Under the pieces are notes generated by a model. That model saw only the letters and a program-made list of their open reading frames with translations. It was not told the DNA's origin and searched no databases. Below, piece after piece: positions 1 to 11,600 of a DNA stretch of 64,000 nt. The stretch comes from Patella vulgata (Eukaryota > Mollusca > Gastropoda > Patellidae). The first letter of the stretch is position 1. Every line of letters starts with the position of its first letter. The stretch spans positions 74,231,046 to 74,295,045 of the forward strand of contig NC_065884.2 of the NCBI RefSeq assembly GCF_932274485.2, written 5' to 3'. The position numbers and the translations under genes are program-made.

Positions 1-200
1 CATTTCAATGATGGTCTATAATAATTAGAAGGACATAGTTTTAATCAGGATAAAAGTAGTCTGATTATTTACGTCTTGTAATGTCAGTTATTTTAATAAT
101 TTCAATGATGGTGTATAAAAATTAGAAGGAACATTGACCATAAGTTATTAGTTTTAATCAGAATAAAAGAAACCAAATTATTTACGTCTTGTAATGTCAG
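1..200 (-). repeat. Tandem copy of the TRIM-like fragment's 3' end
   Basis: Bases 1-110 repeat the sequence at about 105-215, which is the last codons and 3' flank of the TRIM-like fragment. The same flank is seen a third time after the intact paralogue at about 20103-20165. So the duplicated unit included 3' flanking DNA, and its end was then duplicated locally. Confidence 0.7.
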
Positions 201-1088
201 TTATTTTATTAATTGTTACTTGAATTGTAAAGTTTCTATGATGATCAATAAATCCCATGACAGGATTACTGAATCTCTTCCAGTCAATAAGATTAGTAAC
301 ACAGGTAGAACTACCAGGTTTAACAGTCCCATTACATTCTTTAACTACAGATTGTCTATCATCTGTTTTATTTATAACTTTATATGTGACGTCAACATTA
401 CATGACGTAATACTTTTATCTTCTACGTCATTCAGGATTAATACAAATAGTTTAACACATTGATACGCCATGTAAAACCTGAAACTACGTGTTGTTTACC
501 ATTATACCAATCTTTATAACCTGACACAGTATCCACATTAAAAACATCTTCAATCATATTCTGATGACAACTTACAATTTTACCAAGTTGATTAGTTAAC
601 AAAGTTTTATCTATCTCTACTACTTCAAATGTTGAATATCTTACATCAGGTATATCCAATTTTCTACAACAACTTTCATCTTTCTCCTGTCTAACTTTAG
701 GTAATCTTTGTAGAACTTGAACAACAGACGAATCTTCTAAAACATTCACTGAATATTTAACACTAGCTTTTAAATCTTCAGTTAGTCTTTTAATGTCCTC
801 CATTAATTTCCCCAATTTGGATTCTCCTTGTTCACTAGTTTTATATATTTCCTTTTTAATATTTTCTCCAATTTTACGAAATTCGGAGCAGATTTTATCC
901 ACCTGTGCATCTACTTTGTCACATTCTGTTTTTGTGCAGTTTTTTACTTCAATCAATTTACTATTTAAATTATCATAATGTTTCTGAAAATTGGTAATTT
1001 GTTTTTCTAAATCATCATTCAGAGTTTTTAGGTCTTGTCTGATATTTTGTCTGACTTCATCCTTCTGTAAATCTAACAAATTATGTCC
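178..1088 (-). pseudogene. TRIM-like pseudogene, 3' half only
   Basis: This is the coiled-coil and C-terminal part of the protein encoded intact at 20161-21600. About 185 residues (438-1079) match with only around nine visible differences. The reading frame then shifts: relative to the intact copy there is a net loss of about 10 bases near 440-480, so the last 80-odd residues continue in another frame (178-471). The RING and B-box part is absent; homology stops at about 1088, exactly where a SINE fragment begins. With no RING, no proper start and a shifted frame, it is best read as a dead partial duplicate. It could still be transcribed. The high identity suggests a recent duplication or gene conversion. 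Confidence 0.8.
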
Positions 1089-1180
1089 TTGTCAGGCTCT
1101 CTGTCCTGCATCACTGACAAGGGAGAACCATGCCAGAAAATCTGGATGAACTTTCTCAACCAATGCAGGGATAGCAGGTC
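1089..1180 (-). repeat. SINE family A fragment (5' part)
   Basis: It contains the family A segment with 'ctccgtcctgcatcactgac'-like and 'gaactttctc..ccaatgcagg' blocks, seen complete at 18693-19066 in the opposite orientation. It abuts the truncation point of the TRIM-like pseudogene. Confidence 0.6.
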
Positions 1181-1372
1181 CTATACATACAATAATGTAA
1201 TGAATAGCTGACATTGACAATTATTATGGTAGCAAGATTATCTTGTCAAAACTTCAAACACTCATAACTTAGAATAAATCAAGTTGACTGAAATCTACTA
1301 TATTCTTTTTTCATCATCTAATTTTGAATTATTATTGCAAAAACTACCAGATCAAGGTAGTTATTAGAATAT

Positions 1373-1515
1373 GTCTTGTCTAGCCAATCAGGAGCTGTTA
1401 TGTCTTGTCTAGCCAATCAGGAGCTGTTATGTCTTGTCCAGCCATTCAAGGGCTGTTATGTCTTGTTTAGCCAATCAGGAGCTGGTATGTCTTGTCTAGC
1501 CAATCGAGAGCTGTT
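1373..1515. repeat. 29-bp tandem array with a CCAAT box in each unit
   Basis: Five consecutive units of 29 bp, most containing agccaatcag. The rest of 1180-2380 holds nothing I recognise as coding. Confidence 0.85.
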
Positions 1516-2379
1516 ATGTCTTGAGCAAAAATGTAATTAACCAATTGACATTTAAAAGTCAGGTTTCAAACAGATTGGGAAATGGATACGGAAGTAGTCC
1601 AAATTGGAACAAAAATAAAAATGTAATTTGAATAAGATTAGAAAATGTTAGAATGCTTTGGCAACTGTTACTGAATCTGTAGAAAATGGAGGGGCCACCA
1701 TAAATACATAAATACGATACACCATAAATAAGATTTGATGAATCGAGTTACGTAATTCATTCTATGAATTTCATTCTTCATTTGTTCAAGTGACGTGATA
1801 CTCGTGACTATCACTTACCACTACAAATTCGCTTAAACTATAGACAAGATTAACCAGGCACTTTAACAGCCAGGAATTCAGGGACTTATGAAAGTTTGTA
1901 TTTCTTCGAAAGGATGCCACAAAAATTCAAAGAGATTTTCACCCCAAATTAACCACTTTTATTCACTTAAATATATCTGGAACTGCTCCTTCAAATGAGT
2001 GATGAATAATGTGAAATATTTACATGTGAATACATCAAGTCCTAAAAATGTTTGTACAAATAGAGCACCCTGTCCATAAATAAATAGACATCTTCCACCA
2101 TGTTGAACACATCTCAGTCATAAAATCATCAGGTTTAGTTTACTTTTATACATAGGACTAGTCTATTGATTTAATATAAATAAATACAGGATCAGGACCA
2201 GAATAAAATACTCAGTGCCATGGAAATACAACAAACAGCTACATATGGACTTTTTCTTTCACCTGAAAAACACAGTAAAATATCTTGATTATGTAAATGA
2301 AACACAGTAAAATATCTTGATTATGTAATATAAACACAGTAAAATATCTTTATTATGTAAAATAATTTAATACCGGAAA

Positions 2380-2870
2380 TGAAAATGGGGTTTAACATCT
2401 GTCTAGGTTAATGTATATATACGCCATTCAGTACGCCATGGAAGGAAATTTGCCCTGAGAGCTGCCTTTGTGTCTACTCTTCATCAAATTCTAACTTTCA
2501 AGGGTTCTTTAACATGCACAACTGGTCTTCAGGGTTTTCACACCATCCAAACAACTAGATGTTGTTTTCTTGTGTCGTCCACAAGTTCTTCCTAGTATTA
2601 ATGATTATTATACAAAGTGCAAATCAAGAGTCACTTAATTAATAGAGCATCCATAAGATTTCTTAAAGTGATCAGACTCTACAGTAAAGAGAGGTTTTAA
2701 AGTCCACTCGACACAAACTAGGTCATTTCGGGACTAACATATGGTTCAATTTTATTTCAATAATTTGCGTGCACATAGAGGCTTTGAGCTGTTGAAGGAA
2801 ACCGGTAACAACCCAAAAGGATGAACAGACGTCCTTACTCCTTGTCACATACATGTACAAGTGTGGGCCT
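2380..2870 (-). repeat. Two degraded SINE copies (family A then family B)
   Basis: 2380-2600 is a diverged family A copy (ggggtttaac tail, then the 'gccattcagt', 'atggaaggaaatttgccc' and 'caagggttcttt' blocks). 2695-2870 is a family B copy ('gtccactcgacacaaactag', 'tcatttcgggactaacatat'). Both are in minus orientation and incomplete. Confidence 0.65.
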
Positions 2871-3049
2871 ATAAACTCTGTTTTGGCATATTTTACGAGG
2901 TTAAACTAAAACATCACACCAACATATTGGGATATGTACAGGTTTTATGCAGATAGAATCTTAACTAATCCTAACTCTTGTAAAAAGTCTAACACTTTAC
3001 CATATAAACCTGGTTGGGCAAACTTGTAATGTAATAACTTACAAAGGTA

Positions 3050-3175
3050 AAAGGTGACAGCAATAGAGAGAGAGAGAGAGAGAGGGAGATGTAGACGATG
3101 GATGGGTTGAGGGTGACAGCAATAGAGAGAGAGAGAGAGAGAGAGATGTAGACCATGGATGGGTTGAGGATGACC
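3050..3175. repeat. Two ~62-bp units with (GA)n cores
   Basis: Two copies of a unit containing gtgacagcaatagagag, a GA run and gatggatgggttgag. Small open frames across it are simple-sequence artefacts. Confidence 0.75.
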
Positions 3176-3396
3176 TGAGAAAATAGACATATGGACGTGT
3201 TGATCAGGGTGATGACAATGGACATGTAGATTTCAATATAGAGACTTACCCATTCTTGCAAATTTCCAAAATATTCCTAGGAAGCTGAAATAAGAATTAG
3301 ATGATGCCTACAATGATTTTAAAGCATTCATGTAAAAATTACAGTAAACACTTATAAACAAACAAAAAAAATATTATTAAATTTGCAAGAGAGAGA

Positions 3397-3665
3397 AATG
3401 GTGTTTAAGGTCCACTCACATAAACTAGGTCATTTCGGGACCAACATATAGTTCAATTTTATTTCAATAATTCGCTTGCGCATAGGGGTCTTTAGCAGTG
3501 GAAGGAAACCGGAGGACCCGCAGAAAACCCACAAGGTTGGACAGGCGACCCTACTCCTTGTACAACACCGAAGAACCGAAAACATTCGGCCATCCAACTC
3601 GCCTATAAACATTGCAAAGTTACCGAGGAAATGGGGTCTTATTGTTCCACTCCTAATGGGTTAAT
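3397..3665 (-). repeat. SINE family B copy
   Basis: Matches the family B block order: (GA)n, gtttaaggtccactc, tcatttcgggaccaacatat, gcataggggtctttagcag, cggaggacc, then the tRNA-like head ending near ccatccaact. 3670-3900 continues with a family A remnant. Confidence 0.7.
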
Positions 3666-4439
3666 AAAAACAGCCAGGTATATGATATACTGTGTGCCAT
3701 GAGGACAATTTTGCTGGGACAGCGGCACTACGGCCTACTCTTATTTCGATTTTCCAACTGTCAAGGGTTCTTTTTTTTACATGCACGCCAGTGTGTACAT
3801 GGGATCACAGTTTCTCATCCCTTACATGCACGCCAGTGTCTACATGAAACCTCCAAGGTCCCATCCGAACAACTATACGTTGCCCACTGTCTTACATCAC
3901 TGACAATAGATCTATTGAGAGTACTCACCCTGTTTTATTTCTATCAATTATACTAGGTATAATAGATCTCAGGTAAGTACAGGTACATATCAATAATAAT
4001 AAAACCGTTAATAAACTCTGGAAATTAAACAAGGCCGACTGAAAAAAAAAGAAAAGATTCACTGATTAGTAGAATATTTTGAGTCACTTGTATACAAATA
4101 CTTTATTAAGGTACACCTGTTAGTGACACCTGTAACGGATACCTGTCAGGTATATATATAATAACATATAATAACTTGTGACAATGTCTGTGACAGGTGT
4201 GCTGTATGTCCAGGTATTGTTATAATCATGCACTGTGCTATGTGTTAAATTGTTCCAGGACAGCGGTGCTATGATTTGTATCTGTCAAATTTCAAATGAT
4301 CTTTATGTGCTACCATATTGTTCCATCTGAACGACTCGACGGTTGTTCTTACCAAACATTTTTATCCTGCAACACAAGCTGGGGATCTTTCACCAGTAAC
4401 AACTAAATATACATTAGTAGACTAAACTTTTGGTATGTG

Positions 4440-4735
4440 TAGGATATAAACAGCATGGGGATATACTCTGCTAGGGGATATACGATATATACTGCTGGGA
4501 GATAAACGATACGTAGGGTATATACGATATACACAGCTAGGGGATATACGATATGTAGGGTATATACGATATACACTGCTAGGGGATATACACTGCTAGG
4601 GTATATACGATATACACTGCTATACGATATACACTGCTAGGGTATATACGATATACACTGCTGGGAGATAAAAGATACGTAGGGTATATACGATATACAC
4701 TGCTAGGGGATATACGATATGTAGAAATGGTAAGT
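4440..4735. repeat. Irregular tandem array (gatatacgatat units)
   Basis: Interleaved 20-45 bp units built from 'ggatatacgatatgtagggt' and 'tatacactgctagg'. It is AT-rich with no coding signal. Confidence 0.8.
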
Positions 4736-4848
4736 AGACCAACATATCATCCAGAGAGGGGTGGGGTGGGCAAGCTCTGGTGGTCAAGCGACCCTACTCC
4801 TTGTCACATTCAAGCGGGGATTCGAAACCACACAAATTGACTCAATAA

Positions 4849-5337
4849 GCTCGTTTACATTACAAATTTTAAGCGTGCCAGGCACGGTAATTTTTTGTAG
4901 TGTAAACGGGTCAAACCTAAGCGTGCTGTACAATCTGGCCCACTGAAGTGAGGTGGTCTCGGCACGGTGCCAGGCACGGCACGGTTAAATTTTCGTAGTG
5001 TAAACGCTATCCAGTATGAGCATGGTTTCAGTACGGATTACTGCGCATGCGCCAAACGAACCTTGACCTTTATTCCTGCAAAACTTGACAGTTCTGTCTA
5101 AATAGCTGCGCAAACTAAATAAATCGCCATAATTGTTTTCTTCTGGGTAATTTGCATAGGGACTGAAATTAACTTTTCTGTAAAGAGTTCCACATTTGGC
5201 GTGCCTGGCACGGCTCTGAGATTGGTTATTTTAGAGTAATGTAAACAGGTCAATTTCTTGAAATTTATCACGGCCTGGTACTGTGACGAGAACGGCGCGC
5301 TTATCGCAAGGTTATCGGGGCCAAGTGTAAACAGGGC
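4849..5337. mobile_element. PIF/Harbinger-like MITE inside a SINE
   Basis: A 489-bp non-coding element flanked by TAA on both sides (4846-4848 and 5338-5340). The ends form an imperfect inverted repeat (gctcgtttacattac against gccctgtttacacttgg on the other strand). Internal inverted blocks around gtgccaggcacgg are also present. The outer flanks, caaattgactcaa on the left and tgacagag on the right, read as adjoining parts of a family B SINE, so the element apparently inserted into it. A 3-bp TWA target is typical of PIF/Harbinger elements. No transposase is present, so it is non-autonomous. Confidence 0.65.
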
Positions 5338-5399
5338 TAATGACAGAGATTACACGCACTCTTTAAAACACTAGCCCGCCCCCCAATCGTTTTGGTTTT

Positions 5400-5650
5400 T
5401 ACTGTAATTTCTAATCAGTCACAGTATGTTCGGCGAAATACTTGAAGAGTCAAAACTGAATGGCAGTGCATCTTTTTACCTTGGGTTATTCCAGTCTATA
5501 CTGGTAGTATTCTCATGTAGGATATATTTAACCTCGTGGATCACGTCGATTCATTACAAATGGCGTTCGAAAGCATTCTGGCAATTGATTCGTGTGCCAA
5601 TTTTTTAAAATTTTCATTTTGTCTTAAATATTGGATATCAGAAGCCCATA
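5400..5650 (+). repeat. Unclassified interspersed repeat, copy 1
   Basis: The segment with 'gaaatacttgaagagtc' and 'ctgaatggcagt' recurs diverged at 13340-13460. The 60-residue open frame at 5426-5608 is probably incidental. The stretch from here to 6780 is AT-rich and I see no gene in it. Confidence 0.5.
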
Positions 5651-6789
5651 TTTTCACGGTAAGATAGCAACATCAATGCTGATTTAAATTGACAGGCAGT
5701 CATGTTTGCAATGTCGAAGACTGTGGATGATACTGAGTTAGAGGCTTACCATCTTTAACCAGAGGTGATTTCTAACACAGGCAAGTTTTTAATATTATAA
5801 GTAGTTTGTTTACAATCGAAGAATTTGTTTATAATTTATAACAGTTCTTATCAGACACCACATTTTATATCTTTTTAGTCTATATTCGGTGGCAGAGGTA
5901 CGACAAACACTTAAAAACATTTTAGTCCATAAAACCACAACAACGTCAATTGCTGCAGTAATGAAAAGACAAATCTAATGCAGCTGGCTGATAGTCTTAC
6001 TTTCAATTTATCATTTTCATGATTAGTCGGTTAAGTGAACTAAGTCGGATAAACTTATTTCGCCCATGTTTTTCCGCCAATTAATTTTGTGTGCTCTATC
6101 AATCGGGCGTTTTGTGTCATTGTTAAATCGTATTCAATGATATTTAATTGACAAATTTACTAACCATTTTCTTCAGACCATGAGAAAGTTCAACGCGTTG
6201 ATTTTTCCGAAAGCTAATAAAATCTATTTTGAGTGGATCATCTATTTATATCGTCCAATAGAATCAAATTTTGCAGGATGGAAGAGACGCGATCTTTGAG
6301 TCATTTATATTCATAGCCATTTACTTAGGCTTCCTTAACCAGTATTAAATTTAACCTAAATCAAAAATTTATCAACTAATCTGCTACGGAATGATATCAG
6401 AAATATTATACCTTTTAAAAATTATTTCACTGAAACAAATGTCAGAATAAAAAAAAATTTGTATTGCTAAAAAGTTTGCAAATTTTTATTTTCAATAGAC
6501 TGCAAGCTGGCAGATGTATACTTTTATATTTCGTTTCGTTTAAATCCACCAATCTGACGTTTTGTTACAATATGGCTGTCAAAAGTGGAGTAAATTTGTA
6601 AATAAACAACAAACTTTACAAATATAGTAAAATAATTAAATTACAGAGGCTAACGGGTTATTTTTTTTATAGATTGACTTTTTATATGTGTCAATAATAT
6701 ATTCTTTAAATACCATTTTGATACCCGCCTCATTGATGTGGATGCCGGAAGATCCACATATAGGCTATAATATATGTAGGCCTAACAGT

Positions 6790-7145
6790 AAGGCATTGCC
6801 TGAAGTAGAGCGGCTCTGATGATGTGTTTAAGGTCATGAGACGAAATATCCTATTGATTTTTAGCGATTTCGGATAATTTTTGAAAGAGTTATGGCCCTT
6901 GATCACTTTGAAAAATCTTGTGGACGCTCTAGAGGCTAAAGTTAATATCCGATTGACTTTAAATTTATGCACAGTGTTCAAGGCCATGGGATGAAGAATC
7001 ATATTGATTTTCAACGATTTCTTAAAATTACTGCCAAAGTTATGGCTCGTGATCACTTTGAAAAATCTTGTGACACTCCAGAGGCTGAAGTTATCATCCG
7101 ATTGACTTCAGATTGATACACAGAGTTTAAAAGGTCTTGAGATGA
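6790..7145. repeat. ~150-bp interspersed repeat, tandem copies
   Basis: Two to three units with 'gatcactttgaaaaatcttg', 'gaggctaaagtt' and 'ttgattttcaacgattt'. The same unit recurs at 9515-9925 and in part at 28925-29000. The minus-strand open frame 6730-7056 lies on it and is not supported as a gene. Confidence 0.75.
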
Positions 7146-7584
7146 ACAAGTATATTGATTTTTTAATGAATTTTTATGACTTGAACAACTAAATCCATGA
7201 TGTTAAAAGTTTTGGATACAAAACATTAGCATGGGGCAGAACTTTATAAAAACCAAACAAATTCTAATGGTTTTCTGATAATTACTTAATGAGTTGTTAC
7301 TGTTAATCAGATTTTAATGTACATTATAGATGTTTCATTACCGAAAAGAGTAAAAATATGCGACAACTCTTGTTGACTGCCCTGACGATATAGCGGCTGT
7401 GTGCTTAGTTTCGTTGCGTGGCAACCTATCTTCCGAATTGATTTTAATTTAGATCTAAATTGTATGATTAATTAATTTTGTTTTAAAAAAAAAGAACAAA
7501 ACAGTGTAACTGTGAGAATTATTTTCATTGATGTCAAAAATATGTGACGTCATTGATTAGACGTGTCATAGAAATATTTCTATA

Positions 7585-8420
7585 AGATGCGTAATCTCGT
7601 TTGGGTGAGATTTGGTAAATTTACATGCTCGTTACCAGGTTTGCCCAGTCCGGTTCCGGTCTGAATTTTTTTTTAACCGACAGTCTGTGGGTGACAGTTT
7701 TAGTTACGCTCCAGTGTTACTGGAAAAGAGATTTGCTCAAGCACTGGGCTGTGGAGCTTCGCTCTTTATCAATGTCAGTATCAAAGTACAGCCACAAAGT
7801 ACAGACACAAATAAATCGGCATTTATATTCCCAGGGTACGATCCTACCCACAACCCAGCTTTTGATATTCTCCAGTCAGATTTGGAGTCAGATCGACTGG
7901 AAACAACCATTTAACTAAATGGCCTGAGTCAGTGAGTGTAGAATGACGTTGGTTGTTGTCAAATATAAAACCTCCACAATAAACCCTTTTGTGAACCAAA
8001 AATATTAATCAATTTCATTCCATGTGGATATCAAAATTGTTCTTTAAGTTAAATTTTATATGAGTATTAGGTTAATTTTGTTAAATATCAAAAAGTGTGA
8101 AAATTAATTAGCTACGTAATTTCGTTTGGGTGAAATTTGGTAGAAAGGAGGAGATAACTCTTACCATGTTAACATGCACATGCATTAGATCTATTTGATA
8201 AGGCCAACTTCAAGTTTGGTCAAAGGTCACGAGATGTAAACAGGGCTAGCGCTAGCACCAAACCTAACCCTAACCCTGGCCTTACGTATACTAGCCCATG
8301 CACATTATCTGTTTTGCCCAGTGTATCCTGTTCTGGTCTCAAGCCAACAGATGAAGGTTTCAGTTATACTATTTTGTTCCCGGAAAAGAACTTTGGTCTA
8401 TATTAGCCAGGTCGATGTAG
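7585..8420. repeat. Diverged ~150-bp direct duplication upstream of XRCC4
   Basis: 7590-7735 and 8110-8400 share blocks such as 'cgtttgggtga.atttggta', 'gcccagt', 'ggtctgaa/ggtctcaa', 'agttacgct' and 'ggaaaagag'. The open frame 7612-7914 (100 residues) falls on it. It has no recognisable domain and its status is unclear. A perfect palindrome gctagcgctagc lies at 8245-8256, next to two telomere-like ccctaa units. Confidence 0.45.
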
Positions 8421-8603
8421 GCCTACCTAATAATGACATAGTAGGCCTGATTACTGACATGACATCAATCAATCCCCCAAACTCACGCGTTGATATCAAC
8501 CCTATTCATTTTAATTTTTTAATAAATATCCATGATAGCTACTCCATTAATATTAGCTTTGTGATAAATATCCACAAAATCTGTTTTAGTGTAAAATAAA
8601 AGC

Positions 8604-11600
8604 ATGAGTAAAAAGGTTCTTTCAAAGATTACAACCGATGGAAGTCAGCAGTTTTTTCTGTTAACGACGATACCAGTGGATAAAGAAGATGGTTTTAACT
8701 TGTTACTAACGGATGGACAATCAACATGGACAGGAACTTGTAAGTTATACATGGGGGATATAGGGACTTGTATACATGGGGGATATAGGGACTTGTATAC
8801 AAAATAGTTATGTTCAACTAACCCCCACTTCCTATTCAGCAGCAGGAGTACCGGTCATGCCGACGTTAAAAAGAATTAAATATATATTTATGGGCACCCT
8901 CCGCCCCTGAGCGATTTACCGACTGGCCATCCCTCTTCTAGGTCTTATTACAACCATCCTACATACCAGCTGACCCTCCCTCTTCTTGGCCTTATTACAC
9001 CCCTCAATGTTCCCAACACCACCTAACTATTTGATCAAAAATTACAACCGCTCCCGGAGTCAAGCTAGCACACAATAAGCTGGCAGACAACAATCGGGTT
9101 GCCAGTTAGTGAAACCCTGACATTTTTGCCCAGTTCTTGCCCCATGGGTATTTTTGGGGTAATCCAGTATTTTTCTAGTAAGATTGTGGGTCTATACCTT
9201 TCATATAAACCAAATTTGCCCTGCTTTTATTGGAAATAACCACAGGATAAATACTTTCGTGACAATGTATCTATAAATTCCATTTTATTATAGTTTCAGC
9301 TGATAATATGGACAAACAGCGTAAAAGGTTAAAAATGGATTTTACCTCGTATTTTAATCAAACTGAAAAAGCCTTCATCAAAGATGATAATGAAGTGAAT
9401 TTTGAATACAGTGTTAAAATTAAAAATGATGATACAGCTGAATTGGTGTGGAAGAAACATGTCACCTCAGATGATATTAAGGTAAATTGTTTGTTCACTT
9501 TTTATACGCCCACATTGAAATATTGTCGTCACCTCCGTCTGTCCAGCGTCCATAATTACTTGTAGACCTTCGAGAGGCTAAAGTAATTCATGCACAGTGT
9601 TTATGGTCATGAGACGAAGAATTATATTGATTTTCAAAGATTTTAAATAATTATTGCCAGAGTTATGCCCCTTGATCTCTGAAAAATCTTGTGGACGCTC
9701 TCAAGGTTAATGTTAATATCCGATTGAAATATGGTCAAATATTGTCGTCACCTCTGTCCGTCCAGCGTCCATATTTACTTGTGGACCTTCTAGAGGCTAA
9801 AGTAATTCCTACACAGTGTTTATGGTCATGAGATGAAGAATCCTATTTATTTTCAACGATTTCCGATAATTACTGTCAGAGTTATGCTTTTGATCACTTT
9901 GAAAAATCTTGTGGACGCTCTCAAGGGAATGAAATGAAATGGGGTTTAACGTCTTACTGTTCTGCTCCGAACTGGGCTAATGAAGACAGGCATACGCCAT
10001 ACAGTGTACTATGAGGGAAATTTGGCCCGGACATCGGCACTACGACCTACTCTTATATCGAATTCCAACTGTCAAGAGATATTTTACGTGCACACCAATG
10101 TGTATACAGGACCTCGGTTTTTCGTCCCATACGAACGACTAGACGGCTGTCCTTGTCAGGCCCTCCGTCCTGTAATCATTGACAAGGGGGGAACACGCCG
10201 GAAAATCTGGATGAACTTTCTCGGCCAATGCAGGGATCGAATTGTATTTAAATAGTTTACAGATATTAAGATCTTGTTGCAGGCATTAGGAGGAGTGGTA
10301 TTTCCCACAATTCTTGACTTCCTGGAGTTTATTATATTAATAATGTATATACAATATAGTTTCAGTACGGTAGAGCAGGGTTATAGTGACTGGTATAGGT
10401 TTATAGCGACTGGTATATGTTTATAGTGACTGATATATGTTTATAGTGACTGGTATATGTTTATACTGACTGGTATATGTTCTATAGTGACTGGTATATG
10501 TTTTATAGTGACTGGTATATGTTTATAGTGACTGGTATATGTTTTATAGTGACTGGTATATGTTTAAAGTGACTGGTATATGTTCTATAGTGACTGGTAT
10601 AGGTTTATAGTGACTGGTATATGTTCTATAGTTTCAGTTAGGATGTATAACTCTAATGTTAAAAGATGACCCAGGGACTGGTATATGTACGATATTAAAT
10701 CATAGCGTAGTCAACAGTGAACGAGATCAACATCAACTTAAACAGCTAGAAACAGATAATAACAGACTGTCACAAGAACGGATGATGGCGTTAAAGGTGA
10801 TGACACTGTAGTATTTAAAATATATTTGATATTACTGTAGTATTTAAAATATATTTGATATTACTGTAATATTTACGCACCTTTATAAGATAATAATCTG
10901 TTTATTTAATCGTTAGCGACCAAGATCGAGCGTTGTCGTTTTAGATGATTACAATGTAGTACTGTCTCAAATAACAATTACTATGGTTTATTTCACTGTG
11001 ACGTTTCAACAAGATTTCACAAGTCGTTATCAGGCATGTATCAACATAAATAAATATATATATATATATATATATACAAGAGCAGTGCGAACCCTCACCA
11101 AGCATGAGCAACTGTTCCAAGCCGTTAATTGTGAAGCCTTTGGGTAATATTGTCTCAAAGTGATGGCTGTAATATTTTCCCACCTCATAAGATAATAATA
11201 ATCTATTTGTTTAAAGTGTGTATGGCTCGACTATTCTTTGGAAGCTTAAAATAGTTGAAAATGGTTCTAAAAGCAGAAATGAAATGAAATGAAATGGGGT
11301 TTAATGTCCTACTGTTCTGCTCCTATACTGGGCTAATGAAGACGGGCATACGCCATACAGTGTGCTATGAGGGAAATTTTGCCCGGGCAGCGGCACTATC
11401 ACCTACTCTTATATCGAATTCCAACTGCCAGAGGATCTTTTACGTGCATTCCAATATATACACGGGACCTCGGTTTTTCGTCTCATCTGAAGGACTAGAC
11501 AGCTGTCCTTGTCAGGCCCTCCGTCCTGCATCATTGACAAGGGGGAACCCCGCTGGAAGATCTGGATAAACTTTCTCGGCCAATGCAGGGATTGAACACC

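Noticed and set aside
7612-7914. 100-residue frame upstream of XRCC4
   Set aside because: It sits on a diverged direct duplication, its start is not ATG-supported by context, and no family is recognised.
9980-10255. 91-residue frame (and similar ones at 11294-11569, 18689-19012, 26058-26255)
   Set aside because: All four translate the same SINE family A sequence. They are not host genes.
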